Source: Blakeslea trispora (lineage: Eukaryota; Mucoromycota; Mucoromycetes; Mucorales; Choanephoraceae). Taken from it: 64,000 nucleotides of DNA. Under the pieces are notes generated by a model that saw nothing but the letters and a program-made list of their open reading frames with translations, was not told where the DNA came from and ran no database searches. Shown here piece by piece: positions 1-11,342 of this stretch. The translations under genes were made by a program, and so were the position numbers. How positions within the stretch are numbered: position 1 is the first letter of the stretch; each line of letters opens with the position of its first letter. The stretch lies in contig JAIWNE010000053.1 of the NCBI GenBank assembly GCA_025331445.1, forward strand, positions 62,001 to 126,000, read 5' to 3'.

Positions 1-25
1 GGAAAACTAAACACAAAAAAAAAAG

Positions 26-1157
26 GTCATCCTGCCGATACGATTAAAGTACGCATGCAGACTCAACCTTCTCCACCTATATACAATGGTGCCATGGATT
101 GTCTTAGAAAACTTGTCAAGGAAGAAGGCGTAGGTTTTTTTTATGGCTTATTGGCTGAATACAGTCTGTTGTGATAACATATTTATCATTGGTTTTCTTT
201 AGCCCAAAGGTCTTTACCGAGGTGTCATGTCTCCCTTTGCTGGTGTTGGTTTTTGGTGAGTTTAGAAATCATAGTTTGAGAGTTAAGGAGGAGGCAAGAC
301 CTAACATACAATGTATTTCTAGTAATGCAGTCATGTTTATGGCAAATGGATGGTCAAGACGTATGTTGCAAGGTGGTGACGAAAAAAGGACTTTAAGTGT
401 TGGTAAGACAAGAAAAAAAAAAGAAAGAGCAGAGTGTGCAGACTTGTTAATGTGCAAATATTAGTTGAATATGGTATTGCTGGCTCATTTGCTGGTTCTG
501 TCATGGCCTTTCTTAACTGTCCTATTGAATTATTGAAAGTTAAGCTACAAACGCAGAATCCTAACGGCTTTGTTAACATTCATGGTGTACATGAACCTGC
601 TGTAAGTAGAGATTGGGATAAGAAGTAGATAGAATGCTAATCCTGTCTGTCAAAGTATAAAGGTGTGATTGACTGTGGTATCCGAACAGTTCGCGCTCAA
701 GGCTTACTGGGTATCTATCGTGGCATGGGTATCACTTTATTGAGAGATACACCTAGTTATTTTGCATATTTCGGTAAGCCATACATCTTTTCTTTGGGTC
801 AAGACAAGAAGAAACTCATGTAATTTTTTTTTTTTAGTTGGTTATGAGGGTTTGAAGAAATTGTTTCAATCTATGAAACAAGACGGAGAACTAGGCACAT
901 TTGAATTATTGATGGCAGGTGGTTGTTCTGGTTTTGCTGCTTGGATCCCAGCCTATCCTCAGGATGTCATCAAGAGTAACTTTCAAAACGACCTTCGATA
1001 CAAGTCCATTGGTGAAGTAGTAAAGACTTTATACAGAACATCAGGACCCAAGGCATTTATCAATGGTATTGGTCCTACCTTGGTCAGAGCTTTCCCTGCA
1101 AATGCAGCTACTTTCTTTGCCTATGAAATGGCTATGGACTGCATGAAACAATATTAA
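26..1157 (+). CDS. Mitochondrial carrier (SLC25) protein, 5' end outside window
   Basis: Inner-membrane solute carrier of the SLC25 family. Visible exons: 26-129, 203-255, 323-402, 465-601, 656-773 and 838-1157, all with GT-AG borders and one continuous frame. The family signature appears in all three repeats: PADTIK then RMQ at the window edge, CPIELLK with KLQ in the second exon set, and YPQDVIK in the last exon. The third repeat is followed by a G-x3[11 protein letters not shown] motif, which is typical of the carnitine/acylcarnitine, ornithine and related amino-acid carriers. The substrate cannot be fixed by eye; a carnitine/acylcarnitine or Ymc1-like carrier is my best guess. Because the first visible exon follows an acceptor (AAG at 23-25), the start codon and first transmembrane helix are upstream of the window. 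The stop is at 1155-1157. Confidence 0.88.
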
Positions 1158-1991
1158 GATAAAAACAACAATAAAAATAAACAAACATAATTGACATCAC
1201 TTTTTTAAAGGATGAGCGCTAACAGCAGCGATCAGCACCTGAGGTAACTATGATGTTATCGAGAATTCCATCAATTTAGCTATATGTGAATAAACGAAAT
1301 TTCAATCCACGTCATTCTATAAAATTCACATATTTGGTAATAAACAGATTACATCATGCATCACGTGCAACCAGCTTTTTTGTAAGGTTGTTTCTGTTTA
1401 CTTTCCCTTTTGGTAAGGTGAATGAAATCAAAGGGCCTAAAACCATACAAGAAAAGAAATCAATTAGCAATTAGCCCATTTCAACAAAAGAAGTTAAAAC
1501 CTGAAATTTTTTTTAGTTGAATCTCCCATAGTTCTATAAAGAAAGTAGTGCTTTTCGCCAAAAGAGTAAAAATCGAAACTCTGTGGTTTGTCAATTTTCA
1601 TATTGAATTTTTTAAAAAAAAAAAAGGAAAATAAGCTCATCCAATAGAAAAGTAGAAAGAATTGTTTGACACACAGACCCGTTATTTTGGTAGAAACAAA
1701 ATTTAGCCTATTTTTTTTTAAATGGTCAAATCAATGAAATCTTTATTTTTATAATAGCCAAGGTGGAGGAACTCTTTCAAGGAGAAAACATGCTTTTTTT
1801 TTTCTTGTACTCAAATTGATGTAATGTAAGCTAGGAAAACTTGTTCTATTTTGATCTGCAAGAAGAACCTAGCAGAAAAAAAAAAAAAACTTCTTACTGA
1901 GTATCAAATACCAACCTGTTGGAGCATTGCAACATTGAATTTTTCTTGGGGGACTATCACTCATTATCCTTTATTATTTACAAGTCTATTG
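1158..1991. other. Intergenic spacer, convergent 3' ends
   Basis: About 830 bases between the stop codons of the carrier (+) and the forkhead gene (-). AT-rich, with A and T homopolymers and AATAAA-like stretches suited to polyadenylation of both transcripts. I see no conserved reading frame. Confidence 0.6.
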
Positions 1992-2444
1992 TCAATTCAG
2001 TATGTTATTTACTCTCATCAAAGAAGGATTTAACAGAGGATCCATCTCGATTTTCTGGTGATATTGCTGCTGTAGCTGCGCGGACGATAGAATGGGAGTT
2101 TCCATATCCGTAGTAGCGGGTGAGTGAGGGGATGTGGAACCTCTCACCGAGCTTGTTTTGGAACTTGTCATACTTCCAAGCGATGACATTGATCGCTTAT
2201 TGTTAAACCGAGCTAAAAAAGAAGCCATGCGGACATTTTCGTCTACTTCAGTTGTGTATCTATGGTCATCTTGCTGAGTAGCAATTGTGTTTGTAGAAGA
2301 ATAAAACGGTGCTACAAGTGTATTGAAATCAATTTCGTCTACAATGTCTTGTTGAGATGGTGGTTGTCGTTGTGCCTGTTGATGAGGTTGAGATATAGGA
2401 TGACGTGTTTGTTGTTGTTGAGGCTGTTGTTGTGTTGGAGGTGG

Positions 2445-2497
<53 letters not shown>

Positions 2498-3304
2498 GCT
2501 GTTGTTGCTGTTGTTGTTGTTGCTGTTGCTGTTGTTGTTGTTGATGCCAATATTCAATGTTGCCAAGAAAGCCACTATCTAGGATTTGACGACCAAAATT
2601 GGTATTGTTCAATTGCTCAAGATCAACCGCCCAATATCCTCCTTTGCTTCCCTTTCCTTTTCCTGCGTTGTCTTGGGAGAGACGTGGAAGTTTACGGAAA
2701 CATCTGTTGAGTGATAAATTGTGCCGTATGGTATTCTAGAGATATTTCAGTTTCCGCTATTTATGTTTTTCTGAGCTATCCTTTCTATGGATATGCTTAC
2801 CTGCCAGCCGGTTTCGTTGGCTTCGTATAGATGGGGATACCTCGTCTGAACCCATTCGTATATTTCTCTCAGGGTGAGACGTTGATCTCTTGATGTCAAG
2901 ATAGCTTGAGCAATTAAAGAAGCATAAGAATGAGGAGGCCGTCTTCTCTTTCGAATAGGACGCTTCTGAAGATCTATCTGTTGTTCTATTTGCTGTTGTT
3001 GCGTAGTGGTTGTTGTGAAATAAGACGGGTAAACTTGTTGAGGCGAGAAATCATAATGGTGGTGCTGATGATTGGCTGGAGGCAAAGAACCTGCATTAGG
3101 CTCAAGATAGGATCGGTTGCGCAACAGGCTTTCGTAATACTCTGATGGATTTTGATAGAAGCCAAGCTTATCATCCTGCTTCCACTGTTGCGACTGCTGT
3201 TGAGACAAAAGTGTCGTTTTGTCTTTCAGTTGAGAATCTTCTAATTCTTCAATTTGACCATCTCGAATAAATCTCATACCAGGCAAATGAATAATGGATG
3301 ACAT
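1992..3304 (-). CDS. Forkhead (FOX) transcription factor with long poly-Gln tract
   Basis: Nuclear DNA-binding protein of 415 residues in two exons (3304-2801 and 2735-1992); the 65-base intron (2800-2736) has donor GTAAGC and acceptor CTAG and splits the forkhead domain in phase 0. The domain starts at about residue 145 with RPPHSYASLIAQAI, continues through LTLREIYEWV and YPHLYE, and after the junction reads NTIRHNLSLNRCFRKL (recognition helix 3) followed by KGSKGGYWAVD. This order and spacing are diagnostic for FOX proteins. Directly after it comes WH, then 33 Gln codons, PPP and further Gln/Pro-rich sequence. The C-terminal third is Ser/Thr-rich. I chose the ATG at 3304, where the conserved-looking MSSIIHLPGM begins, over a longer frame that would prefix a low-complexity hydrophobic stretch. 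Its promoter is shared with the divergent bZIP gene. The target genes are unknown. Confidence 0.92.
2445..2543 (-). repeat. CAG/CAA tract encoding 33 Gln
   Basis: On the minus strand these 99 bases are uninterrupted Gln codons, mostly CAA with CAG interruptions. They lie just C-terminal to the forkhead domain. The plus-strand frames across it give only poly-Leu or poly-Val shadows. Confidence 0.95.
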
Positions 3305-3921
3305 TCTATTTTGTTCTTTTCTTTCTGTAATGTTACTTCTTGTCCTACGTACAATGATAGATAGAATAGCAGAAAAAAGAAGCAAAAAAGAAAAAAGGGA
3401 AAGAAAAAAAAAAAAAGAGGGCACATTGAGCTTATTATATGTTTTTGCACCAAGTTATGTTCAGAACGGGAATTATCCATGGCTATCTTCAAATACTTAA
3501 ATAGCTGTCCATTCGGTTATATATTACACTTGTTACAGGAAATTTAATTGAAAAGGCGTGAGTGTGTGAGTAGTAAGCAGTGTGAGTGTGAGTATGGGTG
3601 TATACCATAAAAAAAAAAAATCACTTCAAAACCCTATCAAACTTGGCCAACCAAATAATTACCCTCCGAATAAGGCTAGAGAAAAAAAGTGTCCTGTACT
3701 AGTGAATTTTTTCTGGTTCTGCATAAACCACACACAAATTGCGAGACACACTTATCTTAAAACATAAAAATCCTGAATAATTCAAAAAAAACGAATATAA
3801 AAAGCCCTATTTTTGTTTTCTCTTTTATCTCTTTTGTTAATCATTCTTTTTTTTTTTCTCTCTTTAAATCCTACAGTTATTTCTTTACAAGCTAAAAAAG
3901 AAAAATCTCTGATCCTTCATA
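3305..3921. promoter_or_regulatory. Shared divergent promoter, forkhead (-) / bZIP (+)
   Basis: 617 bases separate two divergent start codons. Visible elements are a TATA-like TTATATATTA near 3518 (towards the forkhead gene), a GTGAGTGTGTGAG-rich patch at 3557-3600, a TATAAAAAG box at 3796-3804 about 120 bases before the bZIP start, and a pyrimidine-rich stretch (3810-3870) before that start. No transcription start can be placed from sequence alone. Confidence 0.5.
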
Positions 3922-4740
3922 ATGTTTAAAGGTAAGAAATCTTGTTTCTATATCCTATCTATGACTGTTTGAAATCGAACCGAAAAGCCTAACCTGTATC
4001 CTATATATTATTTCGGAATAATATCATTTAGTCAACACATATCAACTTCCAACAGATACTCTGACTCCTACCAAATTAATGATGAATTCTGCTGCCAATG
4101 ATTGGAGTTTTAATCACAAATCTAACACAATGGCAGATTTCAACCCCTACATGAGCGAAATCAATCCCTTTGACACAAACACAAATGATTTATTTGACCA
4201 AAAATTTCAACAATCTGTTCCAAATATGATGATGATGCCACCACCAAGTCCCGAGGAAGATAGCTCGAGTCATAGTATTGAGTTGGCACGCACACAGTCC
4301 TCACAGCTTACGCCACCACCTACTACAGACACACCTCCGAAAAAACAGCGAAAGAAGCTTTTGGAAAAAAATCGCGAAGCCGCTTATCGATGCCGACAAA
4401 AAAAGAAGAAGTGGATTCACGATCTCGAGGAAAAATCAGTGGTGGTTGAAAACAAAAACAAGGAACTTCAAGACCAAGTTAGTCATCTAAGAGAAGAAAG
4501 CATCTACCTGCGCAATTTACTGCTGACCCATGGTAACTGCAACTGCAAAGTAGTGGTAAGTCTCTTACATTATTTCAAATATAAAGAAAGTCATCGAACT
4601 AAAAAGAACCTTTTTTTTTTTTCTTACTTTAGCAAGCATACTTGCGTCGCACTTCGGAGCAACTATCAAGCAACATTGCCCTTAATCAACTATCTGATAG
4701 CTCAAATTGTTCATCAGGTCATGAAAATTTTAGCAACTAA
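3922..4740 (+). CDS. bZIP transcription factor, ATF/CREB-like
   Basis: 205-residue DNA-binding protein in three exons: 3922-3931, 4056-4555 and 4633-4740. The first exon is only 10 bases (ATG TTT AAA G) and joins in frame to DTLTPTK. The basic region at about residues 98-121 contains the invariant N-x7-R in KNREAAYRCRQKKKKW. A leucine zipper follows, then THGNCNCKVV, the tail seen after the zipper in fungal Atf1 and animal ATF2-type factors. The N-terminal half is disordered and holds several Ser/Thr-Pro sites (PPPSPEE, LTPPP, DTPP), the kind of sites stress MAP kinases phosphorylate in Atf1/ATF2; that link is inference. The last exon codes a short Ser/Asn-rich tail. Reading through the second intron (donor GTAAGT at 4556) would give a longer, non-conserved tail, which I reject. 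Confidence 0.9.
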
Positions 4741-6736
4741 GTTTTTACTCTTAGTGACAACAGTTTCTAATAACACACACATATATATATATAATTGTAC
4801 ATGCAGAAAAAAACTTTAAACACCCTTGTTTATATATGATCATATCCCCCCTCTTTTTTTTTTTTTTATTGCTTTCTACTTTGCGTTATCCTAATAAATA
4901 TCTCTATGCACTTTCGATCATTCCTATTCGTTGCACATCTCTTATCGAGATTGTTTATTGTTTTTTAATTTTTTTTATCTTAAACCCGAAAATGTTGATG
5001 CTTAAACAAGGCAACAAAAGTTAGATTGTAAGGTGCTACAAAAAAAAAAAAAAGTGCTTAAAATCTACAAGACTTTTTTTTTTTTTTGTCGCATGTTTCT
5101 TTCTTTGAACAAAAATTCTCACAAGAATTCGGCATGTCTTTCCTTTTATTGAATACGCGCCATAGTTGACGATTAATTTTAGAATGAAACAAAACTCGCT
5201 TATCGAGATAAATCAAAAAAAAAAAAAGAAAATCTTGGCACTGGTTGATTTGAGAAATTTTATCCATCAAAACTTGCATGTAGTGTAACTTGGAAAAAAG
5301 GGTCTTTGTGCACGGCTCATTATCAGCTACATGCCATGCGCTATAGACTTCTGAACCAAATGTGTGTGTTTTGTACATACATAATGAGTCATTTTGTTTA
5401 TTTACCAACTACTTGCTTTTGTTTTTAAACTGTGACCTCAATGAGGTTATCTCTTGAGCATTCGACATTTTTGGTTTGGGCTTGATAACAATGTGTGCTT
5501 TATTCGGACCACTAGCAACAATGTATGATAAGAGCACTATCATGGCAAAAAAGAGAAAAGGTGGAAACAATAGTTTATTTGATAACAGGTTCCAAGTTAA
5601 AAAGGAGTGTGCTTCGATGAAAAAAGAGAATACAGAGATTGTAAAAGCTCAAATAGCACATGTCTTTTGTCAAATAATCCTTTGTTGGCTTAGACATTAG
5701 CCTAGTCTCTAAGCTATGTTTATCTATTTCACGCCACATCTTTCTATAAGTGAAGCGTACATGCTGCATGAAAGAAGAGAAGCTAAATTTATAGTCATTG
5801 AATCATGATGTATATAAAGCATGAATTCTCAACCAATCTATTTCTTTTTTTTTTAATTTTTATTCTACAGAGACAAAAAGCTATAGAAGACAGTCTTTTG
5901 TTCGTTCAATCAACCTTGATGAGTTATCTTGTTTGACAGAGCTAAGATAAACCTACTTTGACAAAATGCTCTATGGCTGTCAACTTTCTGAAACGTAACA
6001 AAATAAAGAATCATTGGAAGCCAGAGCTTTATGAGCATCCTACTTTTGCCAATATTTCTATTGATAGGTTGATGCTTATTCCTTATCAAATGAGGAATTG
6101 TATTAAAAAGTGCTTTCTATTCAAGGCATATCTCAACCAAACACATACAAATGTCTTATCTCGATAAATAAGACTCAACATTTCGATTTTTTTTATTTTG
6201 AATTGAAAGAAAAGAAAATAAAGGTTATTCTTAAGCTGATAATACAATTCTGTGAGAAAGTCAACAATGAAACGTGTTTCAAACCAAAGTTTATGTGGAA
6301 AGAGTCAGTTCCTCTTTGCTTGGCTTTGTGAAAGAAAATGAGGTAGCATTTAATCTACCATTTGTGATTCACTTTTCTGGTCTGCCAGTATCTCAAGCTC
6401 TTTTGTACTTTCAGTAGGAAGCTGGCTCTGATAAGCTCAATGATAACATAAAAATGGTTGAATACCTGGCTGAAAACACAACTACCTTATTACTTCTTTT
6501 TCTTACTTATTCATATTGATGCCTCATTCATTTATACAAGAATAAAACAAATGCCTATTTAAACAAAATGAGAAAAGGAAAAGAAGCTCAGATAGGATCA
6601 AAATGAACCGCTAGAGTGTAAACATTGATGGAGCTGTTGTATCACAAAAAAAAATCGTGGGAGTATTTTATCACATACAAACTCGAGAAATACTAGTTTT
6701 TATATATTTTGGTTTTGTTCCTTCTTGTTACGTGTA
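4741..6736. other. Gene-poor spacer with decayed short frames
   Basis: Two kilobases without a gene I can support. Short open frames at 5058-5408 (-, 116 codons), 5476-5700 (+) and 5958-6167 (+) show no recognisable domain and are bounded by homopolymers and stops. They may be decayed mobile DNA but no diagnostic motif survives. The TATATATTTTGG at 6701-6712 may be the core promoter of the next gene. Confidence 0.45.
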
Positions 6737-8124
6737 ATGAAAGTAGTATATGCTGAAGATGGCCTTTTACATAACCCTCCTGTAGAAGTGACAGCCGGAA
6801 AAATAAAGAGCTATGTAGGCAAGTCTTTTTTTTTTTGTTTCATAATAAACACCGAGTTCTTTATTGTTATATTTTCTGAAACTTTTTGTTTTCACAGAAT
6901 CGCCAAAACGATTGGAATATATCAAGCAAGCTTTAGATGCACACGGCAAATTTCAGATAGTTGATCCAAACGACTATTCATTGGCTCCTATTTTAGATGT
7001 GCATGGAAAAGACTATATTCAATTTCTGGAATTAATTTATCAAGAATGGACAGAAGCAGGTCTTCCAAAGGACATTTGTATCGGTGATACTTTTGCCACA
7101 CATGGCTTCTTGGGACGCATTGACCCTCAAATAGCCAAGCAAAATGCACTCAAAACGCCCAACGGGAAGCTAGGATATTTTGTGGGTGACATGTCTATTG
7201 GCTTTATGAAAGGTAAATTGAAATACGTAACTTAGTTTCACATTTTCTTTTCTAAAAAGTAATAACAATGGTATTTTAAAGACACATGGCGATCAGCCTA
7301 TGCTTCTGCACAAGTTGTGCTTACTGCTGCTCATTATTTGGCGGAGATGACAGCTAGTGGCGGCGACCAATCTGTGTACGCATTATGCCGACCTCCAGGA
7401 CACCATGCATCTCATGAAATGTCTGCTGGCTATTGTTTCATTAATAATGCTGCTGTCGCTGCTCGCTTCTTACAGAATTACACCCTGAAAGACATGCATG
7501 AGATCAAGAAACCTTATGAGGCACATGCATCATTAAGGCGGGATTCTATTCCTCACAATCCAAGCATGAATAATAAACGTGTATTAATTATCGATATTGA
7601 TTATCACCAGTAAAGTGAATATGATACCAAAAAAGGAAACCTCTGCTAACATCACAAAACTTTGTAGCGGCAATGGCACACAAGATATCTTTTATGATGA
7701 TCCTACCGTATTTTATGTTTCTATTCATGGCAGTCCAGATTACCCTTTCATTTCTGGTTCCAAAGAAGAAACTGGTCAAGGCGCTGGTCAGGGATACACT
7801 TTAAATATACCGTTGGACTCCAAGATAATTACCGATGAAATTTATCTTCATCATCTCGAAAATGCGCTTGAGGATGAGAGAGTAGTTCAGTTCAAGGCAG
7901 ACTTTGTCATCGTTTCAATGGGTCTTGACACATGGCATGAGGATCCTATAGCGGGCATGAAGGAGTTGAAGGATCAAACAACCTATAGGAAAATGGGAAA
8001 ATTGCTAAAAGTAGCAAGAAGCACACAGCAACGACCTACATTATTTGTCCAAGAAGGTGGTTACACATTAGACATGTTGGGATCATTGGCAATTCAGGTT
8101 TTGGAAGGCTATTGCGAGGCATAA
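6737..8124 (+). CDS. HDAC-superfamily deacetylase, acetylpolyamine amidohydrolase-like
   Basis: Zinc-dependent arginase-fold deacetylase in four exons: 6737-6818, 6898-7212, 7282-7609 and 7668-8124. The first intron is GC-AG (AG|GCAAGT), which is the only junction here that keeps the frame. Motifs in order: a VVYAEDGLLH start and ESPKRLEYI, RPPGHHA (tandem active-site His), GYCFINNAAVAA, IDIDYHHGNGTQ (zinc-binding D-x-H), FYVSIHG, SMGLDTWHEDP (second zinc Asp) and EGGYTLDMLG (catalytic Tyr). The N-terminal pattern resembles bacterial acetylpolyamine amidohydrolases and HDAC10-type enzymes more than histone-type Rpd3/Hda1, so small acetylated amines are plausible substrates; this is inference. 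An insertion of about 30 residues lies between NYTLK and the zinc-binding strand. It ends 170 bases from the stop of the convergent CAP-Gly gene. Confidence 0.9.
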
Positions 8125-8293
8125 GCTTTTTCTTTTTTTAATTTTAAAGATTTCTTTTTTATTTACATCTCAAAAAAAAAGAGTAGCCCATGAAAGGCAA
8201 TATATCGGTTATTTAAAACTAAACGAAACAAAATGTCGTCTACAGCTATTTACAAGCGTTTAAACGCTATAAGGGGATTAAACCAGGAGAAAT

Positions 8294-9466
8294 TCAGTTG
8301 CATAAAGAAATAGGATGATTTTGATTGCTTAGGATATCGCAATGGATTAGGTGATGACCTTTTTTCCCGCAAAGAGGGCAACCACACTGGGCCATGGTTT
8401 CTTCTTCATCTTCAAAGAATCCCTCCTCCTCCTCTTCTTCTTCTTCAATAGGAGTGTTTAGCATTCTTTCTCTAGGTAGAGAATAACGATGGTCTATACT
8501 CGAGCTCATCTTGACTTGATAGCCATTCTTTTTCAGCTCATTTTGCAGCCTGAAATTTTGTTGCTGTGATTTCTTGAGTGAATCTGTTAATTCTACCTCC
8601 CGGTTCAACTTTGTCTGTAAAAAGGACTCTAATACAGCAACATCTTGCACCAACAGCTTCACCTCCTGGCGATGATGTACCTTGAGTTTCTCCTTCTGCT
8701 CCCTTTGATTTTCTTCGATTAAACTGAGGGATGTCTCATACGATTCGATGGCCTCTAGTATCGTCTCGTGCAGTTTTTCTTTTTCATCTTCAAAGGTTTT
8801 TGATTTTTGTTTCTCGTTACGAAGAGCATATTCTAGTTGTTCTGCTTCTTGATATTTCGCCTGCATTAATCCTTCCAGCAATTCAATGCTCTCCAGACTA
8901 GCATCTTTGATGTCCGAAATGCTTTTCTCTAAAGACTCGATTCTTTTGTCTTTGAGCTCCATTTGTGAAATGTACTGCTCGTTTTGTTGTCTTAACTGTT
9001 CATTTTGCGCCTCCAGGGACTCGATTCTTTTTAATAGCTGATGTTGCATTGAAGACTTTGGTTCGAGCGCTTGTTGTTTCTTGGTGGTCTGAGTCGAATG
9101 AGAAGGATGTCTGTATTTTTGCTTCAGTAATGCTGTAGCTAAAACAAAAAGGCCCGTCTTTGGAGGACAATGAAAATAGCGTTCACTAAAACAGAAAATA
9201 TTTGTCAGAAAAATTAAGCTTCGACATGTTGCTTTCTTAAATTTTTACCCTTTTACTGATCCATCATTTTTTCCTGCTCCAACTATATCCAATTCGACGC
9301 CAACCCAAGTACCAGGCTTGAACTTGGTTGATCCAACAAACCGAATAGTGCCCTGAGTCAAATTGATCTGAACTCGATCTCCAAGGCATAATTGACTTGA
9401 TGTCATTTCAGTAGATGAATGATGTTGTTCAACAACTGTAGCTGAATCCGTCGAAGTAGTTGACAT
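8294..9466 (-). CDS. CAP-Gly microtubule plus-end protein (CLIP-170/Bik1/Tip1-like)
   Basis: 369-residue protein in two exons (9466-9249, 9185-8294). The N-terminal CAP-Gly domain spans about residues 27-95: LGDRVQI, GTIRFVG, KFKPGTWVGVEL, then GKNDGSVKGERYF, the tubulin/EB1 C-terminus-binding groove, which crosses the intron. A long coiled coil follows (about residues 120-310, regular heptads, many Leu/Gln/Glu). A Glu-rich patch and a zinc knuckle CPLCGKKGHHLIHC (C-x2-C-x4-H-x4-C) close the protein. CAP-Gly, coiled coil and C-terminal knuckle in this order are the architecture of CLIP-170, yeast Bik1 and fission yeast Tip1, which track growing microtubule ends and recruit dynein or formins. 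The start ATG lies 409 bases from the divergent Edc1-like gene. Confidence 0.9.
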
Positions 9467-9874
9467 AATTTATCAGCTGAATAAACACTGCAAAGTGTAG
9501 TAGAGAAAGGAAGCAAAAGAGAATGAGAATAATTAAATTGTATATCCTATCTTTTTTTTTTTTTCATTTCATTAATAATTCAGTTTAAAATTGCACAATA
9601 AAACTCCCTTTTTCATCTATCCTGCACATGTTGATTTAACAATGGAGTGTGTGTGTCCGAGTGCAAGTCCATTGAAACCCGACCAGTGAGATTAAACAAT
9701 AAGGAGAGTAATGGATAAAATATTTAGCACCAAGACAATAATATTTTTTTTTTGAATTCACACCCTATAAATTAGGAAGAATGGCTCATACAATTATTTT
9801 TTCCATTTTCTTTTTCCTAATCCTTCCTTTTTATTTTATTTTTCTTAATCAATCGTATTGTCCACTAAAGCTCT
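9467..9874. promoter_or_regulatory. Divergent promoter, CAP-Gly (-) / Edc1-like (+)
   Basis: 408 bases between divergent start codons. A TATAAATTA box at 9767-9775 lies about 100 bases before the plus-strand start, followed by a pyrimidine-rich leader. A T12 run lies near 9551 and a GT-rich patch near 9645. Confidence 0.45.
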
Positions 9875-10801
9875 ATGTCGACTGCCGCTATCATCAAACC
9901 AATCCATCACAAGAATGCGGGTACTTCTATACCTAATATGATTGCACTGAATAAGCAGGACCCAATTGCCAGTAAAAGTCATTCAAAACAACTCACCAAG
10001 TTTAATAAAAAACCAGAAGAACATGGTAAAGAGAAAAACAACAAAAAGAACCATGTGTCGCCACCACAAAAAAAGAATGCAGCAAAGAAGCCTTCTGCTT
10101 CTGCACCTACAACACCACAGCAGAGAAGAACAGTTTTGCCTGTCAAACAAAGACGTGCTGAGCGTAGAAGAGAAGTCAAGTCTATGACCGATGCTGCTCT
10201 TAGTCTTGATCTAGAAATATCTTCTACAGAATCAGATGATTCCTGCTCAGATATGCAGCAAAAAAAGCCTTTGAGTCATATTCGCAATGAAAGTGGTATC
10301 CTTGATAAGAAAAATAACCCCAAGAAAAAGAAGCAAGCGCCTTTTCTTCAGCCGGCCACTACTACAGTCGCTACTGTTGTATCGGTCTCAACTACCTTGA
10401 TAAAGAAAAGGTAAATTCGACAAGATAAAGCCCTTTACTAGGGTGATGCTAATTCTTGTTTCTCTCTCGTCAGAGAGCCCCAAAGAAATCGTCGTAGATC
10501 AAGTAGTGCTGTTGACTTTAGAAACAGTGCCACAGTCTATGCAGGACCCACATTCAACAATGCACCTATTCCAAGCGCTTTGCCTTTGCCTGTATTTTCT
10601 CCCAGCCACTCTCAAGCGCCTGTTGCAGTAGACCTTGAGCAACATTCAAAAGATTTGCTGAGCCTTTTATCTCATCCTCAGCCAATTCAACCACAGCATA
10701 TTTATCATCATCAGCATTATTATCACCCTCATTACCAGCGTTCTTTTGAACAAGATCTTTCTGAAATTCAAAGAGATTTAAGATCTATGCTCAAAATTTA
10801 A
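9875..10801 (+). CDS. Probable decapping activator of the Edc1/PNRC type
   Basis: 287-residue, largely disordered basic protein in two exons (9875-10410, 10474-10801). Most of exon 1 is Lys/Gln/Ser-rich low complexity with RRTVLPVKQRRAERRRE near residue 88. Just after the intron the sequence reads RNRRRSSSAVDF and then YAGPTFNNAPIP followed by SALPLPVF. A YAG-x-x-F element followed by an LPxP-x-F proline motif is the signature by which Edc1 and PNRC2 engage Dcp2 and the EVH1 domain of Dcp1 to stimulate mRNA decapping. A His/Gln-rich stretch and the acidic helix LSEIQRDLRSMLK end the protein. The call rests on this short linear motif only, as expected for the family. The protein would act in cytoplasmic P-bodies. 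Confidence 0.65.
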
Positions 10802-11342
10802 GTTCTGTACATATTTTTCTTTTCTCTGTTATCGTACCTTTTATACAGATCTGCACTCTTCTATTTCTTTATTCCCTCTCTCCTTTCTTCCCCCCTTCCT
10901 CTACTCCTCTTTCTCTCTGCTCCCTCTTCGATTAGAAAAAAAGAGACAACATACCCTCATTATTCTGTACATTTTTCTTCTTTCACGTTGTTTTTTTTTG
11001 ACGAAAGGGAACAACAGGTATTGTTATGTTTTTTTTTGGCTTTCATTTCGTGTCTATTTTGCCCGCTTTATATGTTTAAGGGTTATTGCACAGCGGCATA
11101 AAAGCTTTAGTACATAACCAACACACATAATACTTCCCTTTCTCTTTGTTACCTATTTTTTCATATTTATTCATTTTCTCCCCCCTTCACCTATACATCT
11201 TTCACTTTTTTTTCCTTAGTAAAAAAAAAAACAAAAAAAAAGAGCTCGCTAAAAAAAATTCAAAAACTCAAAAAACAATAAAAAAAAGTAGTATTTTACA
11301 GTGCAAGGTTCACTGTAAATGCTCACAAAAAAAAAAACACTT
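10802..11342. other. Convergent spacer, Edc1-like / MSH3
   Basis: 541 bases of T-rich then A-rich low-complexity sequence between two convergent stop codons. It probably carries both 3' UTRs. No reading frame of note. Confidence 0.5.

Noticed and set aside
2262..2710. Poly-Leu and poly-Val plus-strand frames
   Set aside because: Antisense shadows of the poly-Gln tract of the forkhead gene.
5058..5408. 116-codon minus frame as a gene
   Set aside because: No domain, no supporting introns, bounded by homopolymers; kept only as part of the spacer.
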